In this document: one piece after another, positions 26,017 through 37,826 of the stretch | Layout of the letters: every line of letters begins with the position of its first letter | Position numbering within the stretch: position 1 is the first letter of the stretch | Source of the DNA: Micropterix aruncella | Lineage: Eukaryota; Arthropoda; Insecta; Lepidoptera; Micropterigidae | Direction: 5' to 3' | Length of the DNA: 64,000 nucleotides | NCBI GenBank assembly: GCA_944548615.1 | Contig: OX155951.1 | Span: 40,529,964-40,593,963 of the forward strand | Program-made: the position numbers and the translations under genes | The notes under the pieces: model-generated | Databases searched by the model: none | The model's input: the letters and a program-made list of their open reading frames with translations, nothing else | Told to the model about the DNA's origin: nothing

Positions 26017-26235
26017 AATTTACCGCGTGAAGTTTGTAACACCCGATGTTTCAGCGATGTTGCAATCGCCGTTGTTCAGGATAGACTAGACATGGTCTAC
26101 CTTGATCAGTATAACCTGGAAAATGGCGATTGCAACATCGCCGAAACGTCGGGTGTTACAAACTTCACGCAGTAAATTCGTTTTTATCTTATTTATACAG
26201 TCAATCTCCCGCGATAGTCTTTGATTTTAAACCAG
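26017..26235. repeat. family M hairpin element
   Basis: Two 54-base arms (26017-26070 and 26125-26178) are inverted copies with three mismatches around a 54-base spacer. The outer ends read TTTACCGCGTGAAG and its complement. Sequence to 26235 matches the flank of other copies (CGCGATAGTCTT). Confidence 0.85.
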
Positions 26236-28480
26236 GTAAATTAGGCTGGAAATGCTAAACGATGTACCTAACTTTCAACAAATATTAAAGATATTAAAAT
26301 GTATCCCTGCTCCCGATGCGATACAAATACTGTCTCGTACTTGTACTAGTTTCATTTATGTAATAAAAATAATAAGTCTGTACAAAATATTTTTCTGAAT
26401 ATCGCGATTACAACTTATATCCAATATTATATAATACAGGGTGTGATAATGGCTTACTCAGGCACCTAAGATAAAATTGGAAATGTTAAAACTATCACAG
26501 AATTACACTGTTACGCATTCGTATGAAAATCATTAAAGTAAAAATAGATTTTTTCTCTTATCCAAACAGTTTGAAATTAAAGTTTAATCGAAGGTGAGCG
26601 CGGATTCAAAATGGTTTTATCGATCATTCTAGTGTTAATACTAGTAATACAGTACAATAAAATTATTGCCAGTCACTAAAGATAAAAAATATAGCGGTAG
26701 TTAAACAGCTGTTAAATTTGCATTTGAATGGAAAATGGAAAAAATCCACTTTCCCTTCGTTGACTGTGAATGTGTACTGTAATAAATCTTTATTTTGTTT
26801 ATAAATATCAGCTTTTTATACCAATCATTAACGCTCGATATTAAATTTATATGTTGATGAGGTAGTATGAATATGGCTAACATTTGACGTAAACCTTTTC
26901 GTTGAATTAAACGTTGAATTACAACCATTTTGCACGCCAGTTGAAGATTGCTTTTCAGCCTGAAACCGGAACGTTGCCCAATCAAGATTTTTCATTTGGA
27001 CTGCAATTCAGTCGACATCGAAGTTGTGAATGCAGCGCTATCCACTAGATAGCGAAGGGACAACAAAAGCTCACTTTTCAAATTAGTTCCTTGAAAATCT
27101 TGCTGGCGGCAGTTTAATTTATTTCGTACGAATTGCACCAGACATCTAGAATAATTGCATTTGAATTGTCGCTGAAATCGAGCAGTTTACATAGCGAATT
27201 CAACCGTTTAATATTCCGGAAATGATAATAGAAAATACCATAAGGACAAAAGGGGTCCATCCTGGCGAACGTCGAGTGTCTTACAGGGTCGTCTGAAGGC
27301 GCCGAAGCTAGGGCTGGAAGCAGCAATAAGTTTGGGCAGGAAGTGTTTCGGAAGACTTATGGTTTGATTTTCAGGAACGTTACTGTAATGATTAGACGAA
27401 CACACTGTACTGATTAGATTTATAGTACATACACACAGCTATATGAATAACATTGTTTTTAAACCCTAATTAGCACCAAACATATAAAGACATAATATAT
27501 GCAATATAGACCTTACTCATAAATTAATAGATATCGGAATTTCCACACCTTAACCCTTCAGGCCTCGGCCCCTCAGCCGATTGACAAGTTGATGTCCCAA
27601 AAAATTTTAGTAAAAATTAGTAAAAAAATTGAATTATGACACTGTCTCACCAAAACATTAATTACTACCAAACCACTGTAACCATAATTAAAATAAAACA
27701 TATGAACATAATAAAACATAATAAAATAAAAATTTAAAAAAATAAATAAAATTAAAACGGGGCAGTCACGCTGAATCGTGTTGTGGCCGATATCAGCCAA
27801 TTGGGGGCTCTAGAGTTGCGGGGCTCGCATCAAAAATATTCAGATCAAAAGTTGTTGAAAAAACGCATTTATGTACCGTTAACCGATTGCGTTTCTTCGT
27901 GAACTAAAATAGGAACTTAGTTCAACCGAACGAGACAGAGCAATATGTTAGAACGGAATATGCAATTAGCTATCGTCAATTTTTCCGCAGAAAAACTACC
28001 TGTCGAACTTATAGACGCCCTAATAAGTTTGAACACATTGCATGCGGTGTTCGATTTAGCTGATTTTTCTTTAGTGGGTATTCCGCTCTGTCGTACACAA
28101 TGACTAATTTCCGATTTTAGTTTAAGACAAACGCAATCGAGCCCTCTATTGACTGATATTGGATCGCGAGGACGGCGCCACAAAAAGATTATGTGACAGA
28201 GCTCATTTTTTCTGGAACAAAGACACAGATTTTGGCTAGCATGTTATGTAGGATTAGCAACTCTACCATGGATCAGATTGAAAATAGGCCATGGTGAGAA
28301 TTTATCTGCGCAATGTAAGAGAATTATAACCCCACTATTCTTAGCAGAAAACTAGACGAAAAAAAATTATGAAAGTAAGAGGGCTCCCCGGCTATATTAT
28401 GATGGGTATAATAAACTTTAGAATACTTGTCGGCTTGGTCTAATTCATATCCTGAGGATATTCACAATGGATTGAGTTAG
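26236..28480. other. AT-rich, no gene recognised
   Basis: Frames up to 94 codons lack recognisable motifs. Confidence 0.6.
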
Positions 28481-28559
28481 TTGCTTGAGATCTATGACGG
28501 TGCGTAGTTCGTCACACAATGATGTTGGCAAAGATGATGATTGAGTTTGGAATTGTTCA

Positions 28560-29058
28560 TCAATAGCCTGACACCCGCACCTGTATCTCTTGGCTTCCTT
28601 GCCCATAGATCCTACAGCCAGGAATTAAATTTAGCAAAAATCAACTTTTGCAATAAAATCTCGGCAAACTCCCACGAGGAAGTACATCGGAATGACACCA
28701 GGAATAAAACCCGTTACCTTCAACCACTTGCGGCCAAGTTCCATGCGACTTGTCTTTACATAGGACTTAAAATTTAAATAAATTGCCTGATCATTTAAAG
28801 GCGACTAAAAATATAGATGTTTTTAAGACATTATGACATTTTAAAAATAACATTAAAATGTAATTTAATGTAGTCATTTTTAATTGTCGATTGTTGTATT
28901 AGTCGTTTTTTAGTTAATTGGAAACAAAAATTATATAGAATAATTTACTCTATTGCAATAAGAGTTTGGAAAACTTGAGTAGAGACTAATTTAAGATTAA
29001 TTTAATGTACTTGGTCATTCTTATACAATTGTGTTTTTAATAGAAATAAATAAATAAA
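28560..29058 (+). pseudogene. LINE 3' end with AAAT tail
   Basis: The translation of the 28541-28777 frame ends with HRNDTRNKTRYLQP and LYIGLKI, the H-x-x-T-R-N-K and Y-x-G-x-K motifs of jockey/CR1-type ORF2 tails. Stops and shifts follow. The element ends in AAATAAATAAATAAAC at about 29043-29058, a usual LINE tail. Confidence 0.65.
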
Positions 29059-30371
29059 CTACAGCAAAGTTATTTGTAAGAATATAAATATATCCCTTAC
29101 CGGAAGTGCCACTTGCCTGTTACTGGGCGTAAGAGACAGGCGACTTTGAGATCAACAGTCAATATATTTCAGGATCTAGGAACGATCCATCTTCTAATAG
29201 AACCGGTTGCTCGCCCGTAGATCTCCTGCTAGTTCGGCGGCAGGCGTAGTGCTCGCCCAGCCCGGGTCTTTCCTCATGACTTATTCATTGCATTATGCGA
29301 GAAGAGGCGAAGGTGGTAGACAATAACGCGAGCTTTTTTTATTACGTCGAAACCTTCACGTGGCAATGTAAATAATAATCGTAGTGCGATCGGAACGGCA
29401 AAATATGTAGATTATACCGCTATAAAGTATGTCATCAGCGTATCGCACTGCTATAAAGTCGCCCAGATATGCCTATTTTATGGGGCGTGTACGGATGAAT
29501 TTCTCTTCATTAAGTTACTGAAATGTTTATTCGGCAAATGGCGAACTAATGTTCGCGGTGGCATCACGCGAATATTCTACGAAATAGACGAAAGGTGACA
29601 AGCACTTTGATTTATTCCGACAACTAATCTAATCAAAATTAATATACAAAAAAAATATGTACAACTTTTTTGGACGTCAGTGGATGTGATTGACGTTTAA
29701 TATTAGTAGTAGAAATGTTGGGGTTGTTGTTTTTTTTACTCTTTACGAACAATTTACAGTGACCACGTGGTCCGTGTAGATCATAGGTTCTCAACCTTAT
29801 TTTGCCCACCGCCCACTTGAGAATAATTTTTTTTCTAGAGCCCCTATTTTTTTTTACTTACCATCTGTTGCGAATATAAAACAGCTATGGCCACGATTTA
29901 AACGTGTAATTACACTGTAATATTATATAGTCGTAAGACAGAATATGAGTCCTATCCTATTTCTGAATAGACGAATGTTTCAATGAGACAAATAAAACTC
30001 ATACTTAATTATATTGAGAAGTATTTTTTCATGTATAAAAACGTCAAAATCAGCTGTTTGTTCAGCGTCAAAAATCATATGTTTACTTGGCTTTATTAGT
30101 ACGCTTAGCGCTTTTTTGTTGTCTTTTTTAGACCATATTTTTTTTGCCTCCTAATGGAATGAGAAAAGAAAGATCCGTTACATAAGATGTCAATATCAAT
30201 TTAATACAATAGATTGTAAATATTTATTTATTTTTATTTTTATTTTACCATTTTTTTGTGTAAGTAAAATGTAAATCCTGAGAAAAGTTAATAATTTCAA
30301 ATATTTTTCGTGGTAAGATCCATCGCTTATAATTTTTAAAGCTAAAGTGAATTTATTAATATTTAATTACT
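29059..30371. other. AT-rich, no gene recognised
   Basis: A GGTTCTCAACC motif at about 29787 resembles one end of hAT-type elements, but I found no matching inverted end. Confidence 0.5.
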
Positions 30372-31070
30372 TCAAGGAGTCTGGTTTAGAAGGCCAAAAA
30401 GAAACAAGTTTTTCATGTTTTTTTTTGTTTACCTAAAGTTGAAATCTGATCGTGAATCTTTTATATCAGTTTGATTAACATTTGAAAAACAAAGATATTT
30501 TTTGCAATAGTTAAAAAAAGAGGGTTTTCGAGATATTGAATTACAAATGTTTCTACCGCTTCAGAAATGACGGTATCTTTTTGCGCTGGTAATATCGAAC
30601 GTCATTTTGCCTGAAAAAAAAATATTAATTTTTATCTGTGTATTTTCTAGATAAACTAAAGAAATGAACAAAAAGTTATTACTTTTATAATTTTTCATGG
30701 AATAATAAAACTAAAATCGAGTTTCGCCCCAAAATGTTGTGTTTAACAAATTAAAAAAAAATATATGAAAAACATATATTTTTTTTATTGTAGTTTATAT
30801 AGAAAAGAATTTAAAAATCTTTTTTTTTTTGGACCAACTCAATCCGTCAAGTAGTTTTTTTTATCACCGGCGCAATACTGAAAAAGATGGTTGTGAGACG
30901 CGTTTAAAGTTTTATTTACAGAAAAGTAGTAAGTTTTGTTTACATTTACAGCAATCTGAGACTATCAGCTATTCCAAAGATAAAAGATTTATTATTAGAT
31001 TTGAAATCAAAGTTAAAAAAAAAACATGACAAACACGTTTTTTTGGCCTTCTTAACCAGGCTCCCCCTTA
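30372..31070. mobile_element. non-autonomous inverted-repeat element, about 700 bp
   Basis: The ends 30372-30421 and 31021-31070 are about 50-base imperfect inverted repeats sharing GAAGGCCAAAAA and TCATGTTTT. The interior is AT-rich and has no coding frame of note. I could not define a target duplication (the right side has TTAA, the left does not match cleanly). Confidence 0.75.
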
Positions 31071-31193
31071 ACATAATCTAATTAATAATTATAAGCATTT
31101 AAAAACTTTTAGGGTTTAACATTTAATATCTTATTTTAATGTGAAAATAAGTACCGAATTTCACAGCTTCCATATTAATATGGCCACTTACTC

Positions 31194-32214
31194 TATATGA
31201 ATCGATGATTGTAAAAATCCACCAAATGCCACTGAATAAACTTTAGGAAAATCGAAAAAAACCGTCTAGTTTAAAAAAAATAAGAAATAATAAAATTTTA
31301 ATAGTAAAATTTGATAGATATATATATTACAAGTATATTTTATATAAAAAAATAACATTAAAGTTATTATTTTAGTTTATATAATTAAAGTTAAAAAAAT
31401 AATATGGTGTATTTTCATTTTGTAAATGGTGTGTATTTGCAGTCAACATTAAAATTAAAAACCTGTTTTTAGTCAAGAATTGTGTATATTTAATACAATA
31501 TTATATTTAGGTATTTCTATCATCTCCAGCATTAGCTACCACAGTTGGCCAGTCCAGTAGCTCGTTCCATAACAGCAATTTGTCTTCTTCCGGAACATAG
31601 TCCATGCATTTTCGTAGGTCACTCATTTTGTTGACTTTGATGGGATTTTTTCCTGAATACGCAGGTTCTTCAGGAAGAGGCACTACCACAGTCTTGTTTA
31701 TCTTGAGCAGGTATGTGTTTAGCAGCAGCCCATTGATGAACTCGCGGCATTTTACTGGTACATCGCCATCTACGTTCGTGAAGTTAAAGTGGTGTAATTT
31801 TGATATAGTAAAATTAACTTTTTGATTTCATGGGACTCTTCTTTCTTTAGTCTCCAAAGATAAAGAGGTTTTCTTGTAGTAACGAGTCCACCATTGTTTG
31901 AAATTTAGAATATCCTGCGGAAATTTGACAGTTAAATGCCATAGACAATGTTTTAGTGTTGTAAGGAGTTGGTTGTAAAAACCCACCAAGTGCATAGGTT
32001 TTTGCAACGGGTGGATTGCAAAAACCCACCCGTTTGGTGTATTTTTACACTCAATCTATTGAGCAAGCTGTCAGTCTTAGTAGGAAGGAGTGTTAATATT
32101 GATGTGTTTATACAGCCAAATCGTTTATTTAGTCTTTACGAACTAAACTGCATACATAACTCAATATCGAAAAAAATGTCGAATGGTGGGTTTTTACAAT
32201 CAACGATTCATATA
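31194..32214. mobile_element. inverted-repeat DNA transposon remnant, about 1.0 kb
   Basis: Left end 31194-31224 and right end 32184-32214 are 31-base inverted repeats with two mismatches, beginning TATATGAATCG. The motif TTGYAAAAAYCCACC occurs four times: 31209-31223, 31973-31987 and 32016-32030 on the plus strand, and inverted at 32185-32199. It encloses the remnant of a protein C-terminus on the minus strand. Confidence 0.7.
31507..31820 (-). pseudogene. C-terminal remnant of a transposon protein, unnamed family
   Basis: Minus-strand frame of about 100 codons reading through FTNVDGDVPVKCREFINGLL and PLPEEPAYSGKNPIKVNKMS to LLDWPTV and a stop. Upstream the frame meets a stop at about 31840. 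The closing pattern (P-I, K-x-x-D-L, V-P-E-E, then a short acidic tail) resembles the tail of the protein in the 4.0-kb element at 56.6-60.6 kb, but the match is short. Confidence 0.4.
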
Positions 32215-32955
32215 CCATCTCTAGGATCAATTGTGTAAGGTTTTTCCTTAATAATTATTTAAAACCTTAATTTGCACCCCCTTTAATATTTGGAAAACAA
32301 CAGATAACCCCTCCCCTCCACCCCTCTTTGACTATCTATTTAATGATTTGATAGGGATATTTGACAGCCGGAGATCAGAAACCCATCCCAGAGCGGTAGG
32401 AAATCTTCCACCGCGTCGTTACATTGTTCTTTTAAATTTAGTGAAACGCCGCTAAGAACGACGTCAAAGAATATTAAACGGTATGAAATTCCCAGCCTCG
32501 CGGAAGAGAATGTAAAGGAAGCGATGGTTGACAAAGTGCCGTTCGGGGCACTCGGGGTATTCCACAGATAGGGGTTTGTCGTTTCCGATCACGTGCGCCT
32601 CTTACCGAGTACCCGGGCCGGCGGCGGCCGAACACGACGTGCTGTTAAAATTAACTATCATTACTTACCCCGAGACGCTGTCTGCCCCGCCGGAAAAAGT
32701 ACACATTGCGGGTGAGGGCGCAGACTTTTGGAGACGTTTTTACTATCGCATACAAATTGCTTCTGGCGGGGAAGAATGGCGCAAAAAAGGGGTTCGGAAA
32801 AACTTACAACTTCTTTAAAGTATGTAAGCAGCAGTCACGTAGGTAACGTATTGAGTATACCTATGCTAAAGCAGGCAGAAAAAAATATATACAATATTTA
32901 TTATTTACCTTTATGAGCGTTGTAACACTGCGACCATTGCTGATCTATTGTGTTC
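32215..32955. other. no gene recognised
   Basis: Mixed composition, with a GC-richer part at 32540-32770 (CCCGGGCCGGCGGCGG near 32609). A 96-codon frame is open but has no known domain. Confidence 0.5.
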
Positions 32956-32960
32956 GCCAC

Positions 32961-33390
32961 CTACTGTAGATTACTACTCAACAGGCTTTTGGCACCAGAT
33001 TGTTTTACCTCCTCAGGTTGAAAGAAATGACCACCCAAGTGGGTGTATCTTTTACGCATCATCGGGCCACACTCGCACATGAGGTGCAGGAGAGTTTCCT
33101 TTTCCCCTTGGCAGAACGTGCACATTTTCGTGTCTCGGAGTTTGAGGTTATACTTGAGTTTCTTCAGGCCACAATGCCCCGTGACCGCTCTCACCAGTAT
33201 GCGTGGACTGTTCCTCTTTAGCGATAACGCCTCACTAGCAGTCTTACGGTCATAAGCCTTAATTAGCGCTTTAGAATGATTCAACCGACGGATTGTTCTA
33301 AACATATTTGGTTGAGCGTTAGGTTTGCAAGGCTTTTTGGTACGCCACAGCAAGGTTCATGGCCGTATAATATTCCCTTTGCTTCCGTCT
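32961..33390 (-). pseudogene. LINE ORF2 C-terminal end with zinc knuckle
   Basis: The minus-strand frame contains LVRAVTGHCGLKKLKYNLKL followed by CTFCQGEKETLLHLMCEC, the T-G-H...C-x-x-C...H-x-x-x-x-C arrangement found after the RNase H domain of I/R1-group LINEs. A frame shift near 33350 separates it from a second frame with NLAVAYQKAL, also typical of this region. A 5'-truncated, decayed copy. Confidence 0.7.
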
Positions 33391-33429
33391 AAGAATACAA
33401 TATATTACAAGTATAAACAAAACTACAAC

Positions 33430-34620
33430 CCCGTTTACAACGGGTGAATCTTTGATGGTTAAACCATATGTACAAGAAGAACAAAATGTTCATCCATTAT
33501 TAGATTAATTATCTCTACAAGTACTTTATCCTGACCTGCAGTTTTAGCAGTATGTATTGTTCTTAGTATTTCGTCTTTAAGAATAGACAAACCATCTTCC
33601 ACTTGTTCTGAAGATTCTACAAGACTTCTCGAATTAGATGCGAACATCGAACATTTTCTTAGCTATGTCGATAACAGAACGTTTTTTTTTCATCTAGTAG
33701 TTTGAGTGGGGTAGATAAATTGGAGCCAATCATACTTCTTATATTATTTTGCAGATGAAAAGCCTCGTGATTTTCTTTTAATTCCTCTACATGTTTGATT
33801 TTTTTCTTGTACCAGGAGGTGCGTCCAAATCTTACTTCCTTTCATATTTTCGTGTCTATTTTGTCATACTTGTTCTTGTCTGTATTATTGTAGAGTCGTC
33901 TTTCAATTCCTAGATTTTATCAGTCATCCTATCATGTCTAGATATTTACTTATAAATGCTCTTTTAATTCAAATTTAAATTCAAATTCTTTATGTATAAA
34001 AAAACATAGATACAGATACATTTGATATAAACTTAACCTTACTGGATCGCACGAGACGTTAGCACTAAGTTTGGCCGCACTAAATTAGCTCCAAATTTCT
34101 TCGGTGGAATCTAATTTTCTCTATTTTGCTTTATTGCCCACTTGTTAGTTCCGGTATGCATTTTTGATCGAATGTTAGAAAAGGTAACATTTCTGATGTC
34201 CAATTTGTTGTTGTTTTACCTATTTTGAGCATTCTTGGGTGTGCATGAGAGCAGCAACCACTGTACTGTGATAAGATCTGACATCGACGCCCGGATAAGT
34301 TTTGACATTCTAATGCAGTTTTTTAAGCTGTTGTTGATCATCAGGTAATCTATCTGATTCCCCATTGTATGTTCAGAGATATGTCGGATGAACATCCAGG
34401 TAAAGAGCCTCCGAGCTGTTAGCTGAAACATTGTGTTCATGAATACCAGGTCTCTCTTAGCAAAACTGCACAAGCAAATCACCTCTCTCTCTTACTACTC
34501 CCGGGACCTGCCCTCGTCCTACTTTAGCGGTTATATCTCCCATTACTACATTAATTGTATGTCTTGTTGTGTTGTGTAACAGTTGTCCTGCATCCTTTTA
34601 AACTGATTTACTCTATGCAC
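33430..34620 (-). pseudogene. decayed RTE-like LINE: endonuclease and start of RT
   Basis: On the minus strand, pieces of one LINE appear in the right order. GDITAKVGRGQ lies near 34550 (compare the G-D-F-N-A-x-V-G motif of APE-type endonucleases). QLTARRLFTW..GNQIDYLMIN lies at about 34290-34430 (endonuclease). ILKDEILRTIHTAKTAGQDK lies at 33500-33590 (linker entering the RT domain). Frameshifts and stops separate them. It is unlike the intact LINE at 39-42 kb in detail, so probably a different family. Confidence 0.75.
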
Positions 34621-35365
34621 TCGTGGAGCAATAGCAGTTAGTTAACTTTATCGATTCTATAGTAGTTTGATTTATGTAAAAATGAGTAGCCCTGTAATAT
34701 AAATCCTATGAATAATTCGTACCATGTAAAGTGACGTATTACCTAGAATGACTTTTTGGAACTAAAAAAGTATGGGTTATGACTATGTATTCAGTGATAG
34801 GTCTGCATAGATGCTATAAAGGAGGCCCTATTATATAAACGTTTACTCTGAATCCCGATGCGCTTTTGATCATGTAATGCTATTGATCCAATCCCAATTT
34901 TCCATCATATAGTTAATACAGCGCAACTACGGTCAACCCTTCAGGGAATTACCAGCCGTCGCACTATACCTCTGCTAGTTTAGAAGCGAACGCCTGTCCG
35001 CCCATGTGAGTCATCCCCCATTTGCAAATATAATCTATCAATTACTGTAGACACTGCATATTTGAGTAGCTGCAGATAGTGAAAGCTTCGATTACTCCGT
35101 AGAAATATATAAAGGACCAGTTGTTTAATTCGTGTTAATAGTAAAAATTTGTGGTAATAGTAATAATCGGGAGTAATTCTGCACAAAAGCGTTGTTTGAT
35201 TTGAAGTTACCTCCGTTCCGTAGTAATTCGAGTTACTCTAGTAAGCTGAAATTTACCAGACAAAATCAAGCGGTAATAGTTACTATCGCAAGATGGCGGC
35301 TTCGAATCAGCTGATTCAGCTCGCACGTAGTGTCAGTTTGCTTGATAAGTAGATTGCTGCCAGTC
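34621..35365. other. no gene recognised
   Basis: AT-rich, with only short frames. Confidence 0.55.
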
Positions 35366-35369
35366 ATCG

Positions 35370-35578
35370 GCGGCAAAGCGTTCGTGTTTTAATAATAACC
35401 ATTGTAAATAGTTATTTAAAAATGGATTTGGGAACTGCGTGACAGTCCTAAAGAATTTGCCAGAGGTAGCATTAAACTCTTCTGTTAGCTTCTTCCAAGC
35501 AGCATTTTTCTGTGCGACGCTCACACAATTTGTTTTCTAATAAGGAATTACGTCACGGTAGTTCTCCACTAGTTCCGA
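35370..35578 (-). pseudogene. Myb/SANT-like DNA-binding domain fragment
   Basis: Minus-strand translation reads ELVENYRDVIPY, a stop, KTNCVSVAQKNAAWKKLTEE, then FNATSGKFFRTVTQ. This is the pattern of the Myb/SANT-like domain (the Myb_DNA-bind_5 type) found in many insect genes and in the companion protein of some DNA transposons: a V-E-x-Y start, K-K-T-x-x-V, an A-W-x-x-L/I core, E-F-N-A and a final R-T-x-x-Q. An internal stop and the degraded last helix mark it as broken. No neighbouring exon is visible. Confidence 0.6.
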
Positions 35579-35579
35579 A

Positions 35580-36140
35580 AAATACTTTCCCTCTACTGGG
35601 AAAGTAAAATCAGTTATGTAACCCACAAGACTTTCCCGGCAAATAGCCAAGAACTGATTTCATCTGAATATGATTTTTATAAACGGAACCCAACGATTTT
35701 TTGCAACGGAACCCAACGAACCCGGTTGAGTTCCATTGCAACCGCCTCGGGCGGAGCGGTTCGTATTTCGACAAAGGACAGGGTTGGGCCAAAATCCAAC
35801 AGATGGCGTTATTAATTGATTGAAATGTATAACAGAATTTAAATATTATTAGTGTAGCTTGTATATGAGATATATCAACCAAAATTTCACAATGTGATCT
35901 CGGCTCAACAAGGAGTTTCATTACCAAATATCAAGTTTCGAGATTCAAAATTTCAAGATTGAAATCTGATTTGTGCGCCATCTAGTGGACCGATTTCAAC
36001 CCCAACCACCGATCGAATGATGCCTGCATGCTAAATTTCAACTTAATCAGATTAATCGTGAAGGCGCTATCGTAGAGGAATACATGCAAACACACAGACA
36101 CAAATACACATAGACAAACAGAGAGACATAATGCAGACTT
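35580..36140 (+). repeat. dispersed repeat, family D
   Basis: The second copy of the repeat at 5587-6120. It opens with a TACTTTCCCTCTACTGGGAAAG hairpin-like block (also hinted at 7705-7735) and ends with a TATCGTAGAGGAATACATGC block and CA-rich tail. Confidence 0.6.
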
Positions 36141-36240
36141 CCGCGTAGAAATGGTCTTAATCGTCTCAGGGGGCATAAAAATAGATATTTCAGTCAATCT
36201 CAACAATAAAAGAAATCGCGTTCACAATACTTTCCTTTAC

Positions 36241-36549
36241 ATGGCCCGGTGGTGAAGTGGTTAGGTTGCCTGATCTTACATTGTAAGGTACCGGGTTCGA
36301 TTCCCGGCTGGGTCACCATTTTCCATTGGGATCAAATTAACGGAATTGCATTTTCAATTCTGTCGATCTAATGCAATAACAAGACACACACTTACAGACA
36401 TGTTACACCCACACATAGATACATATAACACGTCATAGTAGACGTCATAGTAACACGTCATAGTAACACGTCATAGTTGTAAGAGATTGTCATATGACAA
36501 TAAACCCGCCCGTTGTGACATTTTCACAATAAAGGGTATAAACAAACAA
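36241..36549 (+). mobile_element. tRNA-derived SINE
   Basis: A tRNA-like head (36243-36315) folds with a 7-pair acceptor stem including two G-U pairs, a 5-pair anticodon stem with a 7-base loop, and a perfect CCGGG/CCCGG T-stem. The polymerase III B box GGTTCGATTCC lies at 36294-36304. The head continues into a body (ATTGCATTTTCAATTCTGTCGATC...) that is repeated at 63185-63335 on the other strand, so this is a SINE and not a tRNA gene. A 13-base repeat AACACGTCATAGT is iterated at about 36427-36478. The end near AATAAAGGGTATAAACAAACAAA is a guess. Confidence 0.8.
36243..36315 (+). other. tRNA-like head of the SINE (not a functional tRNA)
   Basis: The anticodon loop reads ACATTGT, with C where U33 is expected, and the D-arm is weak. 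It serves as the internal polymerase III promoter of the SINE. Confidence 0.7.
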
Positions 36550-37195
36550 AGTTGGTGGGCCAGAAAAGTAAAATATAGACGTATTCAAGTCAAAACTATA
36601 GATGCATATAAGTGAAAGCTGTAGCAGTAACCTTTACAGTTGCGATTTTAAATGCATATAGCATCAGACAGGTTGAATTCAATGAAAATTTTGCAGGCGT
36701 ATTATTAAAAGCTGCAAGTAGAGGGAATTGCAGCGAGGCAGCATGTCGTGATGACGTCGGCCGGTCTGGACGAACGGCATAAATCAAAGCGAATAGCGCA
36801 GCTTACCGGAGCGTCGCGTTCACCTGGCTATATGGAGCATACATCTGCATACGGACGATCGCAGTAGGTCCGTTGCATGGCAATACGAGCTAAGCGCGCT
36901 ACTGCACGTCGGCGACGCGGCGTTAGGTAATTATGCACTTAGGCCCGAGTGTCAGACGAGCTGCGACGCGTCGTCGAGAGATCCCTATCTGCCATATGGC
37001 ACGGAGCAAAACTGACGCCACGTCGCTCAGAGAGGATGGCGTTAATTAAAAATTGATGATTAACAACAGAATGCCTGTCAACTTCATACCTGTAGTTTGA
37101 TACTATTACCAGGCTCCATCTGTCCCAACTCCCTTATTTATGCTGTTTCAGAAACACTGCTTAATTTATAGTCAATGCACTACCACGTGCCATCG
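36550..37195. other. no gene recognised; GC-rich patch
   Basis: GC-rich at 36770-37030 without a recognisable frame. Confidence 0.5.
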
Positions 37196-37201
37196 TATAA
37201 T

Positions 37202-37826
37202 ATTCTAAGAGCCAGCGACAAAACAGTTGAAGAGTTTTGGAAAAGCTGATACTTTCAGTTTAGACAGTATTTTGGCCATAGAATTTCAGGGTACAGCGAG
37301 CAGGCCAGATTCCAGGACACCTGACGCTGGCGTACTAGGAAAGTTGTAGTTTTAATTGGTACCCCCAAAGTGTTTTGAAAAAGCTGAAAATTCATCAGTA
37401 GACAGTGGATGCAATAAATAATTCGAAACATATGGCCAGATTGCTTCAAAATTTAACGCGTGGCGTCAGCATCTCCATACATTTCACGCATTGGTCTATG
37501 ACGCATCGGTTGTACCGCCCAATATAATGGTCGCAATGGCGCAATATAATGGTATGTAGATGCTGACGCCACGCTTTCGATTATGAAGCAGTCTAACCAT
37601 ACGTTTCGACGACCATACACTTCGACCATACGTTCTGATGATTTTTCAGCTTTTTTAAACCACTTTGGGATACTAATTTCAATTTTCTTAGTATGCCAGC
37701 GCCATGTGTCCCGGAATTTGGACTGCTGACTGTAAGCTGGAATTATATGGTCAAAATACTGCGTGGCCTGAAAATATCAGACTTTCCAAAACTCTTGCAC
37801 GTTTTTGGCGCTGGCTCCTCCAGAAC
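37202..37826. mobile_element. foldback (long inverted-repeat) element
   Basis: The two halves are imperfect inverted copies around about 37515. GAGCCAGCG near 37209 pairs with CGCTGGCTC near 37809. GTTTTGGAAAAGCTGATACTTTCAG pairs with CTGAAAATATCAG..CCAAAAC. An inner GTGGCGTCAGCATCT near 37462 pairs with AGATGCTGACGCCAC near 37558. No protein is encoded. The left half is repeated at 60785-61035. Confidence 0.85.

Noticed and set aside
29787..29797. hAT-type terminus GGTTCTCAACC
   Set aside because: A single short motif without an opposite end or an 8-bp duplication.
36243..36315. A functional tRNA gene
   Set aside because: The anticodon loop lacks U33, the D-arm is poor, and the sequence continues into a repeated SINE body found again at 63.2 kb.
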